A stretch of DNA of 32,736 bases from Candidatus Woesearchaeota archaeon (GCA_018221245.1 JAAOYH010000061.1:1-32736), one strand, 5' to 3'; numbered from the stretch's first letter, positions 25,213 to 31,287 are shown. Made by a program: numbers and translations. Notes: generated from the sequence alone by a model not told the origin.

Positions 25213-25614
25213 CTAGCCTTTCCACTCAGCTCGCCTTGGTCTTACGTCTAGATGTACGAAGGTCTTATACTTCCCACGTCCACCCTTATTGATTCCCCAC
25301 TGCTGATCTAGGATCTTAGTTCCTACTTTATGTAGTACTGACGGAGTGAGAACACGACTAACTATGTCAAATGCTTTTCCTTTAACGTGTTGAGAGTTCT
25401 TTACTCCACCAATAGCTTTGTTGTGAGCAGGGCATCTGTAAGCAGAGGTAACGTGGATAGGTGCTCCAGTCTTATCTCTAATGCGCTGTAGTACATTAAT
25501 AGCATCAAGTGAGTAATGGAACTCATCAGGACAGTTTCCACATCTACATGCTAATTCGTTGCTTCTGAAGTTAAGAGAGACTTTGATATCTTTCTTTTTA
25601 CTAAGCTTAATCAG
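25213..25614 (-). CDS. Endolysin, peptidase M15 family, without ATG/GTG/TTG start
   Basis: 133 residues counted from a CTG at 25614. The core is classic M15 (D-Ala-D-Ala carboxypeptidase or L-Ala-D-Glu endopeptidase type): VTSAYRCPAHN, then SQHVKGKAFDI with His76 and Asp83, and FVHLDVRP with His121 as the third zinc ligand. It should cut cell-wall peptide bridges at lysis. An in-frame stop lies 13 codons upstream of this CTG, and there is no Met codon anywhere in the frame. The CTG overlaps the lipoprotein stop as CTGA, in the place where ATGA would be expected. AAAGG lies 10 bases before an ATT one codon earlier. Start on CTG or ATT, or a base error, is possible. Confidence 0.8.
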   Translation of the reverse strand: MIKLSKKKDIKVSLNFRSNELACRCGNCPDEFHYSLDAINVLQRIRDKTGAPIHVTSAYRCPAHNKAIGGVKNSQHVKGKAFDIVSRVLTPSVLHKVGTKILDQQWGINKGGRGKYKTFVHLDVRPRRAEWKG

Positions 25615-26000
25615 AATCGACCACAGACCTTTGATACTAGAGTACCGATCTTATCTTTAACGTTTTGAGCAGAGCACTGCCATTTAGGTGGGATAGCAGT
25701 AGCTGTAGCAGAATCGATGAGAGTGTTTAGGATAGATCCACAAAGGATTCCCATGTCTAGAGAGGCTTTGAGAGAGACGGATGAGCAGACCTTTAGTTTC
25801 TCACTCAAGATAATTTTCATATCAGCCACGATCATCTCAGGAGCTTCACATTGTAGTTCTTGAGCAACAGCTCCTCCAGCTTTCCAAAGCATAGAGTGAG
25901 CTATTGGACAGAGGATAGATTCACCTATTGAAGGTTTCTTAGCATCTTCAGAACAACCGGCGATTAAGAGTAGTAGTGGAATAAGAATAAGTTTTTTCAT
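25611..26000 (-). CDS. Cysteine-rich lipoprotein upstream of endolysin
   Basis: 129 residues from the ATG at 26000. The signal peptide MKKLILIPLLLLIAGC ends in a good lipobox (I-A-G-C), giving a mature protein starting CSEDAKKPS. Ser or Glu after the Cys predicts outer-membrane sorting in enterobacterial rules. Six further Cys are spaced along the mature part (ILC, LQC, KVC, ILC, WQC, KVC), so disulphides in the periplasm are likely. Its stop overlaps the endolysin frame by four bases, so the two are coupled. It could be an outer-membrane spanin-like or superinfection-exclusion factor; no family recognised. The ribosome-binding site is weak. Confidence 0.7.
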   Translation of the reverse strand: MKKLILIPLLLLIAGCSEDAKKPSIGESILCPIAHSMLWKAGGAVAQELQCEAPEMIVADMKIILSEKLKVCSSVSLKASLDMGILCGSILNTLIDSATATAIPPKWQCSAQNVKDKIGTLVSKVCGRF

Positions 26001-26111
26001 TATTGAAACATCTCGGTGATTTAGCGTCTTGTCAACTATAACGCACCACATAGACTCCTAGAGACACTTGATTGTTTAGGTTTGTCGTTATTATTATAGC
26101 CCACTGCAGCT

Positions 26112-26162
26112 GTGTCTTTTATAACACGCGTTATTAATTGACATGTGTTGTTTATAACACGC
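26112..26162. repeat. Two 18-bp operator-like dyad repeats
   Basis: GTGTCTTTTATAACACGC (26112-26129) and GTGTTGTTTATAACACGC (26145-26162) match at 16 of 18 bases and are 33 bases apart, about three helical turns. Each is itself a dyad, GTGT(T) and (A)ACAC around an AT-rich centre. A degenerate third TATAACGC lies near 26037. Such spacing suggests a dimeric regulator binding side by side. Confidence 0.55.
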
Positions 26163-26197
26163 AACATAGCCTAGTGTGTCTGTGTTTGATTAGAGTT

Positions 26198-26236
26198 GGA
26201 GAGAAAAGGATATGCGCCGTGTTGCTTTATCTCTCC
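26198..26236 (+). promoter_or_regulatory. Stem-loop enclosing a short reading frame
   Basis: GGAGAGA plus AAAG (26198-26208) pairs with CTTT plus TCTCTCC (26225-26236), 11 pairs with one bulged base; the loop is 16 bases. The loop contains ATG (26212), preceded by AAGGA, which opens a 13-codon frame (MRRVALSLHVFIA) ending in TAA at 26251-26253. The stem would hide the ribosome-binding site. It may be a leader or a protein-binding RNA; no polyU follows, so it is not a standard terminator. Confidence 0.4.
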
Positions 26237-26291
26237 ATGTGTTTATTGCTTAAATCATGATTATGGCAATACCAGTACTTGAGTGTTTAAC

Positions 26292-26320
26292 TTGACTATT
26301 ATGACTAAGTAAGTCATACT
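26292..26320 (+). promoter_or_regulatory. Rightward promoter for first early gene, with embedded palindrome
   Basis: TTGACT (26292-26297), a 17-base spacer and CATACT (26315-26320). The spacer and -10 hold the inverted repeat ATGACT-AAGTA-AGTCAT (26301-26317), a likely operator. The predicted start of transcription, about seven bases past the -10, falls on the A of the ATG at 26327. Confidence 0.5.
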
Positions 26321-26326
26321 TGTTAT

Positions 26327-26608
26327 ATGAACAAGTACGATAAAGCGAAGAGGTTGTCCCAGGTAATAGAGCTCCGTAGGGAGTTGGCTGGTGAGGAAGC
26401 AAAGCTTAAGGCTTTCTTCAAATCGGAGATCACAGCTAACCGAACGTATGAACCTAAGGGCGCAGGAATCACGATTGTCTCAACCCAGAAGAGCCGGAGA
26501 TCATTGGATCGCAAGGCTTTGATCTTAGAGGTCGGTGAGGAAGCAGTTGACAAATGTAGTCGAACAACCATTTACATCGAGATCACAGTCAAAAAGCGTG
26601 CAGCCTAA
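26327..26608 (+). CDS. Early protein, possible nuclease/recombination accessory
   Basis: 93 residues and the only Met is the first. The N-terminal half is a helix/coiled coil (LSQVIELRRELAGEEAKLKA), then IVSTQKSRRSLDRKALI and a C-terminal TTIYIEITVKK. The C-terminal part resembles the tail of phage-encoded recombination nuclease proteins (an x-R-R-x-x-D-x-x-A-L pattern, then T-x-Y-x-x-x-x-V-K), but that is a loose likeness. No ribosome-binding site precedes the ATG, and the promoter position suggests a leaderless message. First gene of the early block. Confidence 0.65.
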   Translation: MNKYDKAKRLSQVIELRRELAGEEAKLKAFFKSEITANRTYEPKGAGITIVSTQKSRRSLDRKALILEVGEEAVDKCSRTTIYIEITVKKRAA

Positions 26609-26630
26609 ATAGAGCTAACAATTCTTAATA

Positions 26631-26831
26631 GTGTTTAGACCCAAAGTGTTTATACTTTTTACCAACGTGGAATATGAAGACTTTGAAGGAACGAATATAT
26701 TGGCTGAACTATGTATGGGATGTGGGGACATTGTATTTCAGAGTGATGACTACGACTTAGTAGTAGATGTAGCAGGTGATCCTCATCCGAGGTGTAAGAC
26801 TTGTAATGATCTTGAGCAGAAGTACTCTTAA
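26631..26831 (+). CDS. Small zinc-ribbon-type protein, start uncertain
   Basis: 66 residues if it starts with GTG at 26631, which lacks a ribosome-binding site. A TTG at 26700 has AAGGA nine bases upstream and would give 43 residues. Both keep the pair of CxxC motifs, ELCMGCGD and RCKTCNDLEQ, about 25 residues apart, typical of a small zinc ribbon. Acidic in between (VFQSDDYDLVVDVAGDPH). It follows the first early gene by 22 bases. Role unknown; small zinc-ribbon proteins in early phage regions often target host RNA polymerase or nucleases, which is an inference only. Confidence 0.55.
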   Translation: MFRPKVFILFTNVEYEDFEGTNILAELCMGCGDIVFQSDDYDLVVDVAGDPHPRCKTCNDLEQKYS

Positions 26832-26887
26832 CTTAGGACGCTGCTTATACTCACACCGTCACTTAACTCACCGTTATAAAACCAAAA

Positions 26888-26942
26888 AAGGTAGCTCCAC
26901 TAACATCTTTCCTTGCGGATTAACGGTTAATGAGGCTACCTT
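26888..26942 (-). terminator. Compound hairpin with U-tract on the minus strand
   Basis: AAGGTAGC (26888-26895) pairs with GCTACCTT (26935-26942), and the loop holds a perfect inner palindrome ATTAAC-G-GTTAAT (26919-26931). On the minus strand the outer stem is followed by TTTTGGTTTTAT. On the plus strand it is followed by no U-run, so the hairpin would work better for leftward than for rightward transcripts. Confidence 0.4.
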
Positions 26943-27125
26943 CACTCTTAGATACTAAATAAGAGAGAAATCTTTTGTCTCACTCCGAGATAAAATTTCC
27001 AACCTTAAAGTTTAGTTAAAATTTAGTCTATCGGGCCGCCTGGATAACAAGATGGTGCATAGAGGTATTATCTGCATACCGCGGACTAGATTGCATTTTT
27101 GTAAGACACCGCATGCTCACAGTGA

Positions 27126-27153
27126 TTGACGCAAGTTTTTCTCTGGGCATGAT
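27126..27153 (+). promoter_or_regulatory. Weak promoter candidate
   Basis: TTGACG (27126-27131), 16-base spacer, CATGAT (27148-27153), about 40 bases before the ATG at 27197. The -35 matches five of six and the -10 four of six consensus bases. Confidence 0.3.
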
Positions 27154-27196
27154 TGGTGTAGTTGCGTCGAAAACAACCCAGAAGGAGATCGTAACA

Positions 27197-27895
27197 ATGT
27201 CTTCGGTTATGGAATTTAGATTCAGAACTAATGGTAAAAAAATACCTCGAAAAGCTCGGTCAAAGGAGCCACTCAAAAACCCTCCTAAGAAATGCTCAGT
27301 CGCTTTCCAGATCTGTCTAAGATGCCAAGACGTTCGTATTAGAAAGAACGATTTGAACTACGAATTAAAGATTTGTAAGGAGTGCGTAGTTAAGGATATC
27401 CCAGCTCCACTACCTGTGATCGCCGAAAAGCACCCAGTTAAAAGAAGAACTCCACGCAAAGTTCGTACTAAAAAAACGGCTAGCACAATCGGATCCAGCC
27501 AGTGGCTCGCAGAGAACAAGCACAAGCTAAATAAGAAACCAAGAGACTCCGGCAATGACGGTGGTAGCAAGAAAGGAACAGACAAAGTCTGCCTCGGCAA
27601 GGATACATGGGGAAAGAAAATCATCCGAACAGTTAGAGTGCACCCTAATCCATCCATGCCTTTCCACTACCCTCACAAGCCTAAAGAGAAGAAGCTGGCG
27701 AAGGGTAAGAATCTGTTAGTTACTCACAACGAGATATTCAAAATAAACAAGATCTTTAATAGTAACAAATTCAGTCTCTTAGAACGAGTAGAGTTCTTAC
27801 AGTCAGTAGTCAGTGTTAAATCAGTTAAGTCTATTAGGATGAGTGACTTCGAGTTTCTTATGACGAGATTAAAGAAAGAAACAATATCTAAATAA
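27197..27895 (+). CDS. Basic zinc-ribbon protein of early block
   Basis: 232 residues from the ATG at 27197, which has AAGGAG about nine bases upstream. Two CxxC pairs (Cys40/Cys43 and Cys60/Cys63) form a likely zinc ribbon, followed by a very basic, Pro/Lys/Arg-rich linker (about residues 70-195, with KRRTPRKVRTKK) and a C-terminal helical domain (about 200-232, LLERVEFLQSVVSVKSVKSI). The basic linker could bind nucleic acid. The last domain resembles the short next gene's product (both end in helical, Met/Leu-rich runs near ISIVMEKL or SDFEFLMTRLKK), so they may be related. No family recognised. Confidence 0.6.
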   Translation: MSSVMEFRFRTNGKKIPRKARSKEPLKNPPKKCSVAFQICLRCQDVRIRKNDLNYELKICKECVVKDIPAPLPVIAEKHPVKRRTPRKVRTKKTASTIGSSQWLAENKHKLNKKPRDSGNDGGSKKGTDKVCLGKDTWGKKIIRTVRVHPNPSMPFHYPHKPKEKKLAKGKNLLVTHNEIFKINKIFNSNKFSLLERVEFLQSVVSVKSVKSIRMSDFEFLMTRLKKETISK

Positions 27896-27915
27896 CAGTC
27901 TCAGGGGGGACAACG

Positions 27916-28119
27916 ATGGAGAACTTCAACGAACAACACTACACAAGACGAGACCTAACAATTCGTCAGAGAATGAAGGTGTTCAACGCTTTTAATGAAT
28001 TAGAGTTAAGCAAGGATCAGAGAGTTAACTTCCTTAACAAGTTCGGTGTTCAAAGAATTAAGGAGCTTGATAAAGCAAACATATCCATCGTGATGGAGAA
28101 GTTGCGGGATCTGCAATGA
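27916..28119 (+). CDS. Small helical early protein
   Basis: 67 residues. AGGGGGG lies about six bases before the ATG. All predicted helix: RRDLTIRQRMKVFNAFNELE, then SKDQRVNFLNKFGVQRIKEL. The closing half looks like the C-terminal segment of the preceding gene's product (spacing of FLNKFGVQRIKELDKANISI versus FLQSVVSVKSVKSIRMSDFE), suggesting duplication. The stop overlaps the next start (ATGA). Unknown function. Confidence 0.6.
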   Translation: MENFNEQHYTRRDLTIRQRMKVFNAFNELELSKDQRVNFLNKFGVQRIKELDKANISIVMEKLRDLQ

Positions 28120-28481
28120 GGTCATGTGCTTGTAACGATGGACTTGTCTTTGCAAACGCTAAAAGCTTAAACGAATGTTGTACAGTGTTCTACTGTACTG
28201 TTTGCCAAGCTGGTTCTTTCAAGAGAGAGAAGTACACCTTCGATGACAACGGATTACCTGGTGGTATTAAACCTTGGGATCTACGCGCTGAGAAGTACTA
28301 CGTCTCAGAACATCAAGACGCTTTCCTTGCAAAGTGGTGGATCATTGAACAGTTCGAGAACGACCAAACAAACTCTGACGAGTTCAAACGACGTATTGGT
28401 ATCTGGGGACGAGAGGTCTTTGAACGTGTTTGGAAGGAATACAAAAGGTTGAAAGAACTTAACAATGATAAAGCACATTAA
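28116..28481 (+). CDS. Cys-rich early protein
   Basis: 121 residues. The first 35 residues carry CAC, then CC and CTVC spaced as in a zinc-binding module (SCACNDGLVF, then NECCTVFYCTVCQAG). The rest is a Trp-rich, mostly helical domain (KPWDLRAEKYYVSEHQDAFL, then WWIIEQF and WGREVFERVWKEYK). The start overlaps the upstream stop as ATGA, so it is coupled. No family recognised; a zinc module plus a Trp-rich helical domain could bind nucleic acid or protein. Confidence 0.6.
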   Translation: MRSCACNDGLVFANAKSLNECCTVFYCTVCQAGSFKREKYTFDDNGLPGGIKPWDLRAEKYYVSEHQDAFLAKWWIIEQFENDQTNSDEFKRRIGIWGREVFERVWKEYKRLKELNNDKAH

Positions 28482-28528
28482 TAATGTTTTCCTTTTAATC
28501 TACGCTAAGCACTGCTAGTAACTGGCGC

Positions 28529-28855
28529 ATGTCATCACTACCAGAACACCCAGACCCACAAAACAGGATAGATACTCTTAAAGAGTTAATCATGGATATG
28601 GAACGAACTATTCTTACGATGGGAGGCAAGCCACAAAAGAAGAGTCGTAAGATGAAAATCCAATACTCTGTTCAAGAATTAAATCATGGGTGGACTCTCA
28701 AGATTCATGATGGTGACGAACTTCAGACATTCGAAACCAATAACTCCATCTCTCGAGCACAATCCTTTATTGAACTCTTCCATAACGTACTGCACCACTT
28801 CACACAAACCCATGACAAACTTACGAATAAGGAAGAACAAAGTGACTCCATATAA
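28529..28855 (+). CDS. Paralogue array member 1 (coiled coil plus NHGW domain)
   Basis: 108 residues. It begins with an amphipathic helix (RIDTLKELIMDMERTIL), then a short Lys/Pro linker, then a beta-rich domain with NHGWTLKIHDGDELQTF and a closing helix AQSFIELFHNVLHHF. The same order recurs in the next two genes. The start has only weak support from its upstream bases; a later in-frame ATG would remove the first residues. No family recognised. Likely to form an oligomer through the N-terminal coil. Confidence 0.6.
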   Translation: MSSLPEHPDPQNRIDTLKELIMDMERTILTMGGKPQKKSRKMKIQYSVQELNHGWTLKIHDGDELQTFETNNSISRAQSFIELFHNVLHHFTQTHDKLTNKEEQSDSI

Positions 28856-29207
28856 AACTAACTTTGAAACAGGTAAAGAGATTGAAGAACTTCGAAATGT
28901 GATTACCGATCTTGAACGAGATCTAATCATCATTGAAACTAAGCTCAACAAAACTAAACCTAGTAAGTCCAAGCCCACAACAATTACCGTTGAAGAGATC
29001 ACAAATGGATGGTTGCTTACTGTCGATGACGATTCCGGATCTTATAAAGGCTGCTATCGTGGGTGTGAAAACATGTCCGAAGTTGCTGCGTTCGCTGAAA
29101 TGCTAGAGTTCATTGAAGGATCGTTCGGTCCCCTCTCGTCGAAAGAGAATAATGAATCAATCGATATCCGTGTTCTTAGACCGGAGAATGACTGTGGAGC
29201 ATATTAG
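28812..29207 (+). CDS. Paralogue array member 2
   Basis: 131 residues from the ATG at 28812, overlapping member 1 by 44 bases; a longer upstream frame is judged a shadow. The layout repeats: coil EIEELRNVITDLERDLIII, linker with KPSKSKPTT, then NGWLLTVDDDSGSY, a helix SEVAAFAEMLEFIEGSFGP and a final strand SIDIRVLRPEND that member 1 lacks. Unknown function. Confidence 0.6.
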   Translation: MTNLRIRKNKVTPYKTNFETGKEIEELRNVITDLERDLIIIETKLNKTKPSKSKPTTITVEEITNGWLLTVDDDSGSYKGCYRGCENMSEVAAFAEMLEFIEGSFGPLSSKENNESIDIRVLRPENDCGAY

Positions 29208-29229
29208 TACCTGTGTTAACCTGTTTGAC

Positions 29230-29598
29230 ATGTCATTACACAAAACGATTACTGAACTAGAACAAGAAGTAGCTGCGCTTAAGGAACAACTCGAAGAAGC
29301 TAAAGTCTACAAACCTCAACCAGTCAAAGCTTACGCAGAAAGAACTGAGAACGGGTGGACTCTTAAGGCTAATGACGGTGAGACTGAGACTAGCCTCTCA
29401 TACGGTGCTGAAGATCAATCAGAGGTACAACTATTTTGTAGTCTCCTAAATGACCTCGATTATCTCGTCGGACCCAGTACAGGAAGATACTCTCCTCAAA
29501 GAATAGTCATCAAGGTAGAATCTGGTGACAAACACAGTAGCTACGTTGAACCTCAGAACTACGACGTCGACTTTCATGATCCTAAACCAAGCCATTAA
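29230..29598 (+). CDS. Paralogue array member 3
   Basis: 122 residues from the ATG at 29230 (an ATG at 29188 is an alternative). The layout is coil TITELEQEVAALKEQLEEAK, linker YKPQPVKAY, then NGWTLKANDGETETSLS, helix SEVQLFCSLLNDLDYLVGP, strand RIVIKVESGDK and an Asp/His/Pro tail. Closest to member 2. No ribosome-binding site is evident for this start. Confidence 0.6.
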   Translation: MSLHKTITELEQEVAALKEQLEEAKVYKPQPVKAYAERTENGWTLKANDGETETSLSYGAEDQSEVQLFCSLLNDLDYLVGPSTGRYSPQRIVIKVESGDKHSSYVEPQNYDVDFHDPKPSH

Positions 29599-29689
29599 CT
29601 TCGCTTAACATTCCTAACTACTGCTGTTTATTGTTTACTTGATCGAACTTACACCTATCTATACAACGAGACTAGAAAGTGAGTAATCA

Positions 29690-30457
29690 ATGGAAACCAA
29701 CACAAATGATCTCGAACTATCCCCGAAAATAGACGCACTCTTTAGCAGCATGGCCTTAGCTCAAATTGAGTTCGAAGATGTAGACCGAGGTAAAACAAAC
29801 GACTTCTTGAATTATCGATATGCGACTCTTAAACAAATCCAAACTGCTATCCGTAAACCCTTCGCTAATAACGGACTCGTTCATACCCAACATCCAATAA
29901 GTGAAGTATCTCCGGGTGGTAAGCTAATGGTTGGTGTGACAACTCTGATCGTTCACGCCAAATCAGGTCAGTGGATGAAAAGCTCATTCAAACTACCTCT
30001 CTCAAAGATGGATCCTCAAGCTGCTGGTTCTGCACTTACTTACGCAGAGCGGTACACACTAGCCGCAATCGTTGGACTCAGTATTGCCGATGTGGATGAT
30101 GATGCTCACTCCGCCACTTACACAGCACCCGTTAAGACAGCCCCACGTCCACCACAGAACGTTTTCCCTGACCAAATGGACCAACGCCTTGATCAGATCA
30201 ACGAAACGCCTAGAGAGATGCCTAACATGGGTAATGACAGCATGCATGGTAACCCAGGTGAGTTCATGATCTCTTTTGGTAAACATAAAGGAAAACGTAT
30301 TCAAGATTGTCCAGAGATAGTCGAATACGCTAATTGGCTAGACTCTCAACCTAAGAAGAACGATAGATCTATTGAACTCATTGGTGCAGTGCAAGCTTAT
30401 CAGATCACTAAAGCATCTGGCTCTAACTCATCAGCTGAACAAAACTTCTTTAGCTGA
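29690..30457 (+). CDS. erf: ERF-family single-strand annealing protein with C-terminal FGKHKGK domain
   Basis: 255 residues. The N-terminal 140 match ERF recombinases: a helix with ALAQIEFEDV, then NDFLNYRYATLKQIQTAIRK, then TTLIVHAKSGQWMKSSF and GSALTYAERYTLAAIVGL. A linker (about 145-190, Pro/Met-rich) leads to a second domain with ISFGKHKGKRIQDCPEIVEY (194-213), a small DUF3820-like motif sometimes seen in phage nucleases. ERF proteins anneal single strands in phage recombination and genome circularisation. Followed with a 1-bp overlap by a small basic gene. Confidence 0.85.
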   Translation: METNTNDLELSPKIDALFSSMALAQIEFEDVDRGKTNDFLNYRYATLKQIQTAIRKPFANNGLVHTQHPISEVSPGGKLMVGVTTLIVHAKSGQWMKSSFKLPLSKMDPQAAGSALTYAERYTLAAIVGLSIADVDDDAHSATYTAPVKTAPRPPQNVFPDQMDQRLDQINETPREMPNMGNDSMHGNPGEFMISFGKHKGKRIQDCPEIVEYANWLDSQPKKNDRSIELIGAVQAYQITKASGSNSSAEQNFFS

Positions 30458-30594
30458 TGAATAAGAAAAAAAGAAAGAAACAGCTTAAAGAACTTAGGGA
30501 AATGAGAGAATCCGATAAGATCAAACATCCGGAACTATTTGTTAAACAAGAGATCTTAGACAAAAGAGATCCCAGGAAGAAACACAATGACTGA
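30457..30594 (+). CDS. Small highly basic protein, 45 aa
   Basis: The ATG overlaps the ERF stop as TGATG and the frame runs to a TGA at 30592-30594. The product starts MNKKKRKKQLKELREM and is Lys/Arg-rich with a short helical centre. Its end overlaps the next gene's ATG at 30587. Coupling to ERF suggests a recombination or DNA-binding accessory; no family recognised. Confidence 0.55.
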   Translation: MNKKKRKKQLKELREMRESDKIKHPELFVKQEILDKRDPRKKHND

Positions 30595-30802
30595 ACGTTG
30601 GGGATCTTGTAGACACTGCAAAGGATCTGGAACCATTAAGAGTTTCAAATTCAGTCCTAAGCTCATCACCCAAATAGAATGTATTAAACAATGTCCTCAC
30701 TGCCTCGGTGAAGGTTATGACGGGACAATAGAAACCTACCTAGATAAGAACTACGGTAAGGAATGGGCAGACATTAATATGCCTAAAGATGAAGAGTTTT
30801 AA
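30587..30802 (+). CDS. DnaJ-type zinc-finger small protein
   Basis: 71 residues. Two CxxCxGxG motifs, CRHCKGSG (8-15) and CPHCLGEG (36-43), match half of the DnaJ cysteine-rich domain and are joined by FKFSPKLITQIECIKQ. The acidic tail ends in PKDEEF. DnaJ-like zinc modules alone can bind unfolded or partner proteins. AGGAAG lies about eight bases before the ATG. It is the last gene of the plus block, just before the convergent end. Confidence 0.75.
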   Translation: MTERWGSCRHCKGSGTIKSFKFSPKLITQIECIKQCPHCLGEGYDGTIETYLDKNYGKEWADINMPKDEEF

Positions 30803-30918
30803 CAGGTGGCATCCCACAGTGTGTGTTGGTGAACTATCATTGAGTGTCACTTGTTAAGTGGGGGGTTGTTGGTTGCAGTCAGGAGATCGTAATCTAGTGA
30901 AGTCTTAACCAGCCTCGA
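30803..30918. other. Convergent intergenic gap with inverted repeat
   Basis: 116 bases between the rightward early block and the leftward nuclease gene. It contains the perfect inverted repeat CACTT-GTT-AAGTG (30848-30860) followed by GGGGGG and a G/T-rich run. There is no T-run on either strand, so a standard intrinsic terminator is not seen; termination may be Rho-dependent or need another signal. Confidence 0.45.
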
Positions 30919-31287
30919 CTAGGTTTCTTCTGACTGCTCTAAAAACTTGTTAAGTAACTTCTCTGCATCCTTAACGCTTCGACACATCCCAGAAAAAGCT
31001 CCCAAGCTATTAGCATTCTCTATAAAGTTCCGCTGTTCAGGAGTAAGTGATCCAGTCTTAGACTTAACTTCAATCGCTAACATCCGACCTCCCTGCATCA
31101 CTCCCAAGATATCAGGGATACCCTTCATAGTCGTGTTCCTACGAAACGTACGCTTGGCTACATCATAAGTACCCTGTGTCTTGTTCACCCAACAAAAGAT
31201 ACCTCTACACTTGAAGTACTGAACGATAGCCTTTTGGATATCAGATTCTTTTTCTTTCTTAATTAGCGAGCTTGACACTGAGGACAT
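30919..31287 (-). CDS. VRR-NUC domain nuclease
   Basis: 122 residues. The PD-(D/E)xK core is clear: Glu14 in KEKESDIQKAIVQYF, then KGIPDILGV with Pro58-Asp59, then LAIEVKSKTG with Glu73 and Lys75, and LTPEQRNFIENANSLGA. VRR-NUC proteins act on branched or structured DNA; in phages they may resolve recombination or packaging intermediates. GAGGAG lies about eight bases before the ATG. The gene overlaps the membrane coiled-coil gene upstream by 29 bases. Confidence 0.85.
   Translation of the reverse strand: MSSVSSSLIKKEKESDIQKAIVQYFKCRGIFCWVNKTQGTYDVAKRTFRRNTTMKGIPDILGVMQGGRMLAIEVKSKTGSLTPEQRNFIENANSLGAFSGMCRSVKDAEKLLNKFLEQSEET

Larger units (their letters stand above)
26001..26326. promoter_or_regulatory. 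Divergent control region without genes
   Basis: 326 bases between a leftward lipoprotein gene and the rightward early genes, with no convincing coding frame. It is AT-rich and holds a repeated dyad (26112-26162), a long hairpin (26198-26236), a rightward promoter at 26292-26320 and, leftward, a perfect TTGACA (26034-26029 on the minus strand) with only a poor -10 (GATGTT). It is the best candidate for the main early/lysis switch and perhaps for a replication origin, though no iteron array was seen. Confidence 0.6.
26832..27196. other. 365-bp region without a supported gene
   Basis: AT-rich stretch between two small early genes. It holds a large stem-loop (26888-26942), AT-rich sequence near 26990-27030, and a promoter-like pair before the next gene. 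A plus-strand frame from 26776 to 26958 overlaps the zinc-ribbon gene in another frame and has no ribosome-binding site. An upstream extension of the next gene to 27113 was rejected because a good site precedes the ATG at 27197. Confidence 0.5.

Noticed and set aside
26001..26326. Iteron-type replication origin or CRISPR-like array
   Set aside because: Only two good copies of the 18-base dyad exist, too few and too far apart for either.
26776..26958. Plus-strand frame of 60 codons
   Set aside because: It overlaps the zinc-ribbon gene in another frame, crosses the hairpin at 26888-26942, and has no ribosome-binding site.
26888..26960. A tRNA or tRNA-like gene in the hairpin region
   Set aside because: No cloverleaf, T-loop or acceptor pairing could be made; the structure is a simple compound hairpin.
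27113..27196. Longer N-terminus for the zinc-ribbon protein
   Set aside because: The ATG at 27197 has an excellent AAGGAG, and the upstream part looks non-coding and contains a promoter-like pair.
28686..28811. N-terminal extension of paralogue member 2
   Set aside because: It would read through most of member 1 in another frame; alignment with the other members starts at the coil after 28812.
30848..30860. Intrinsic terminator between convergent blocks
   Set aside because: The inverted repeat is only five pairs and is followed by G, not U, on both strands.
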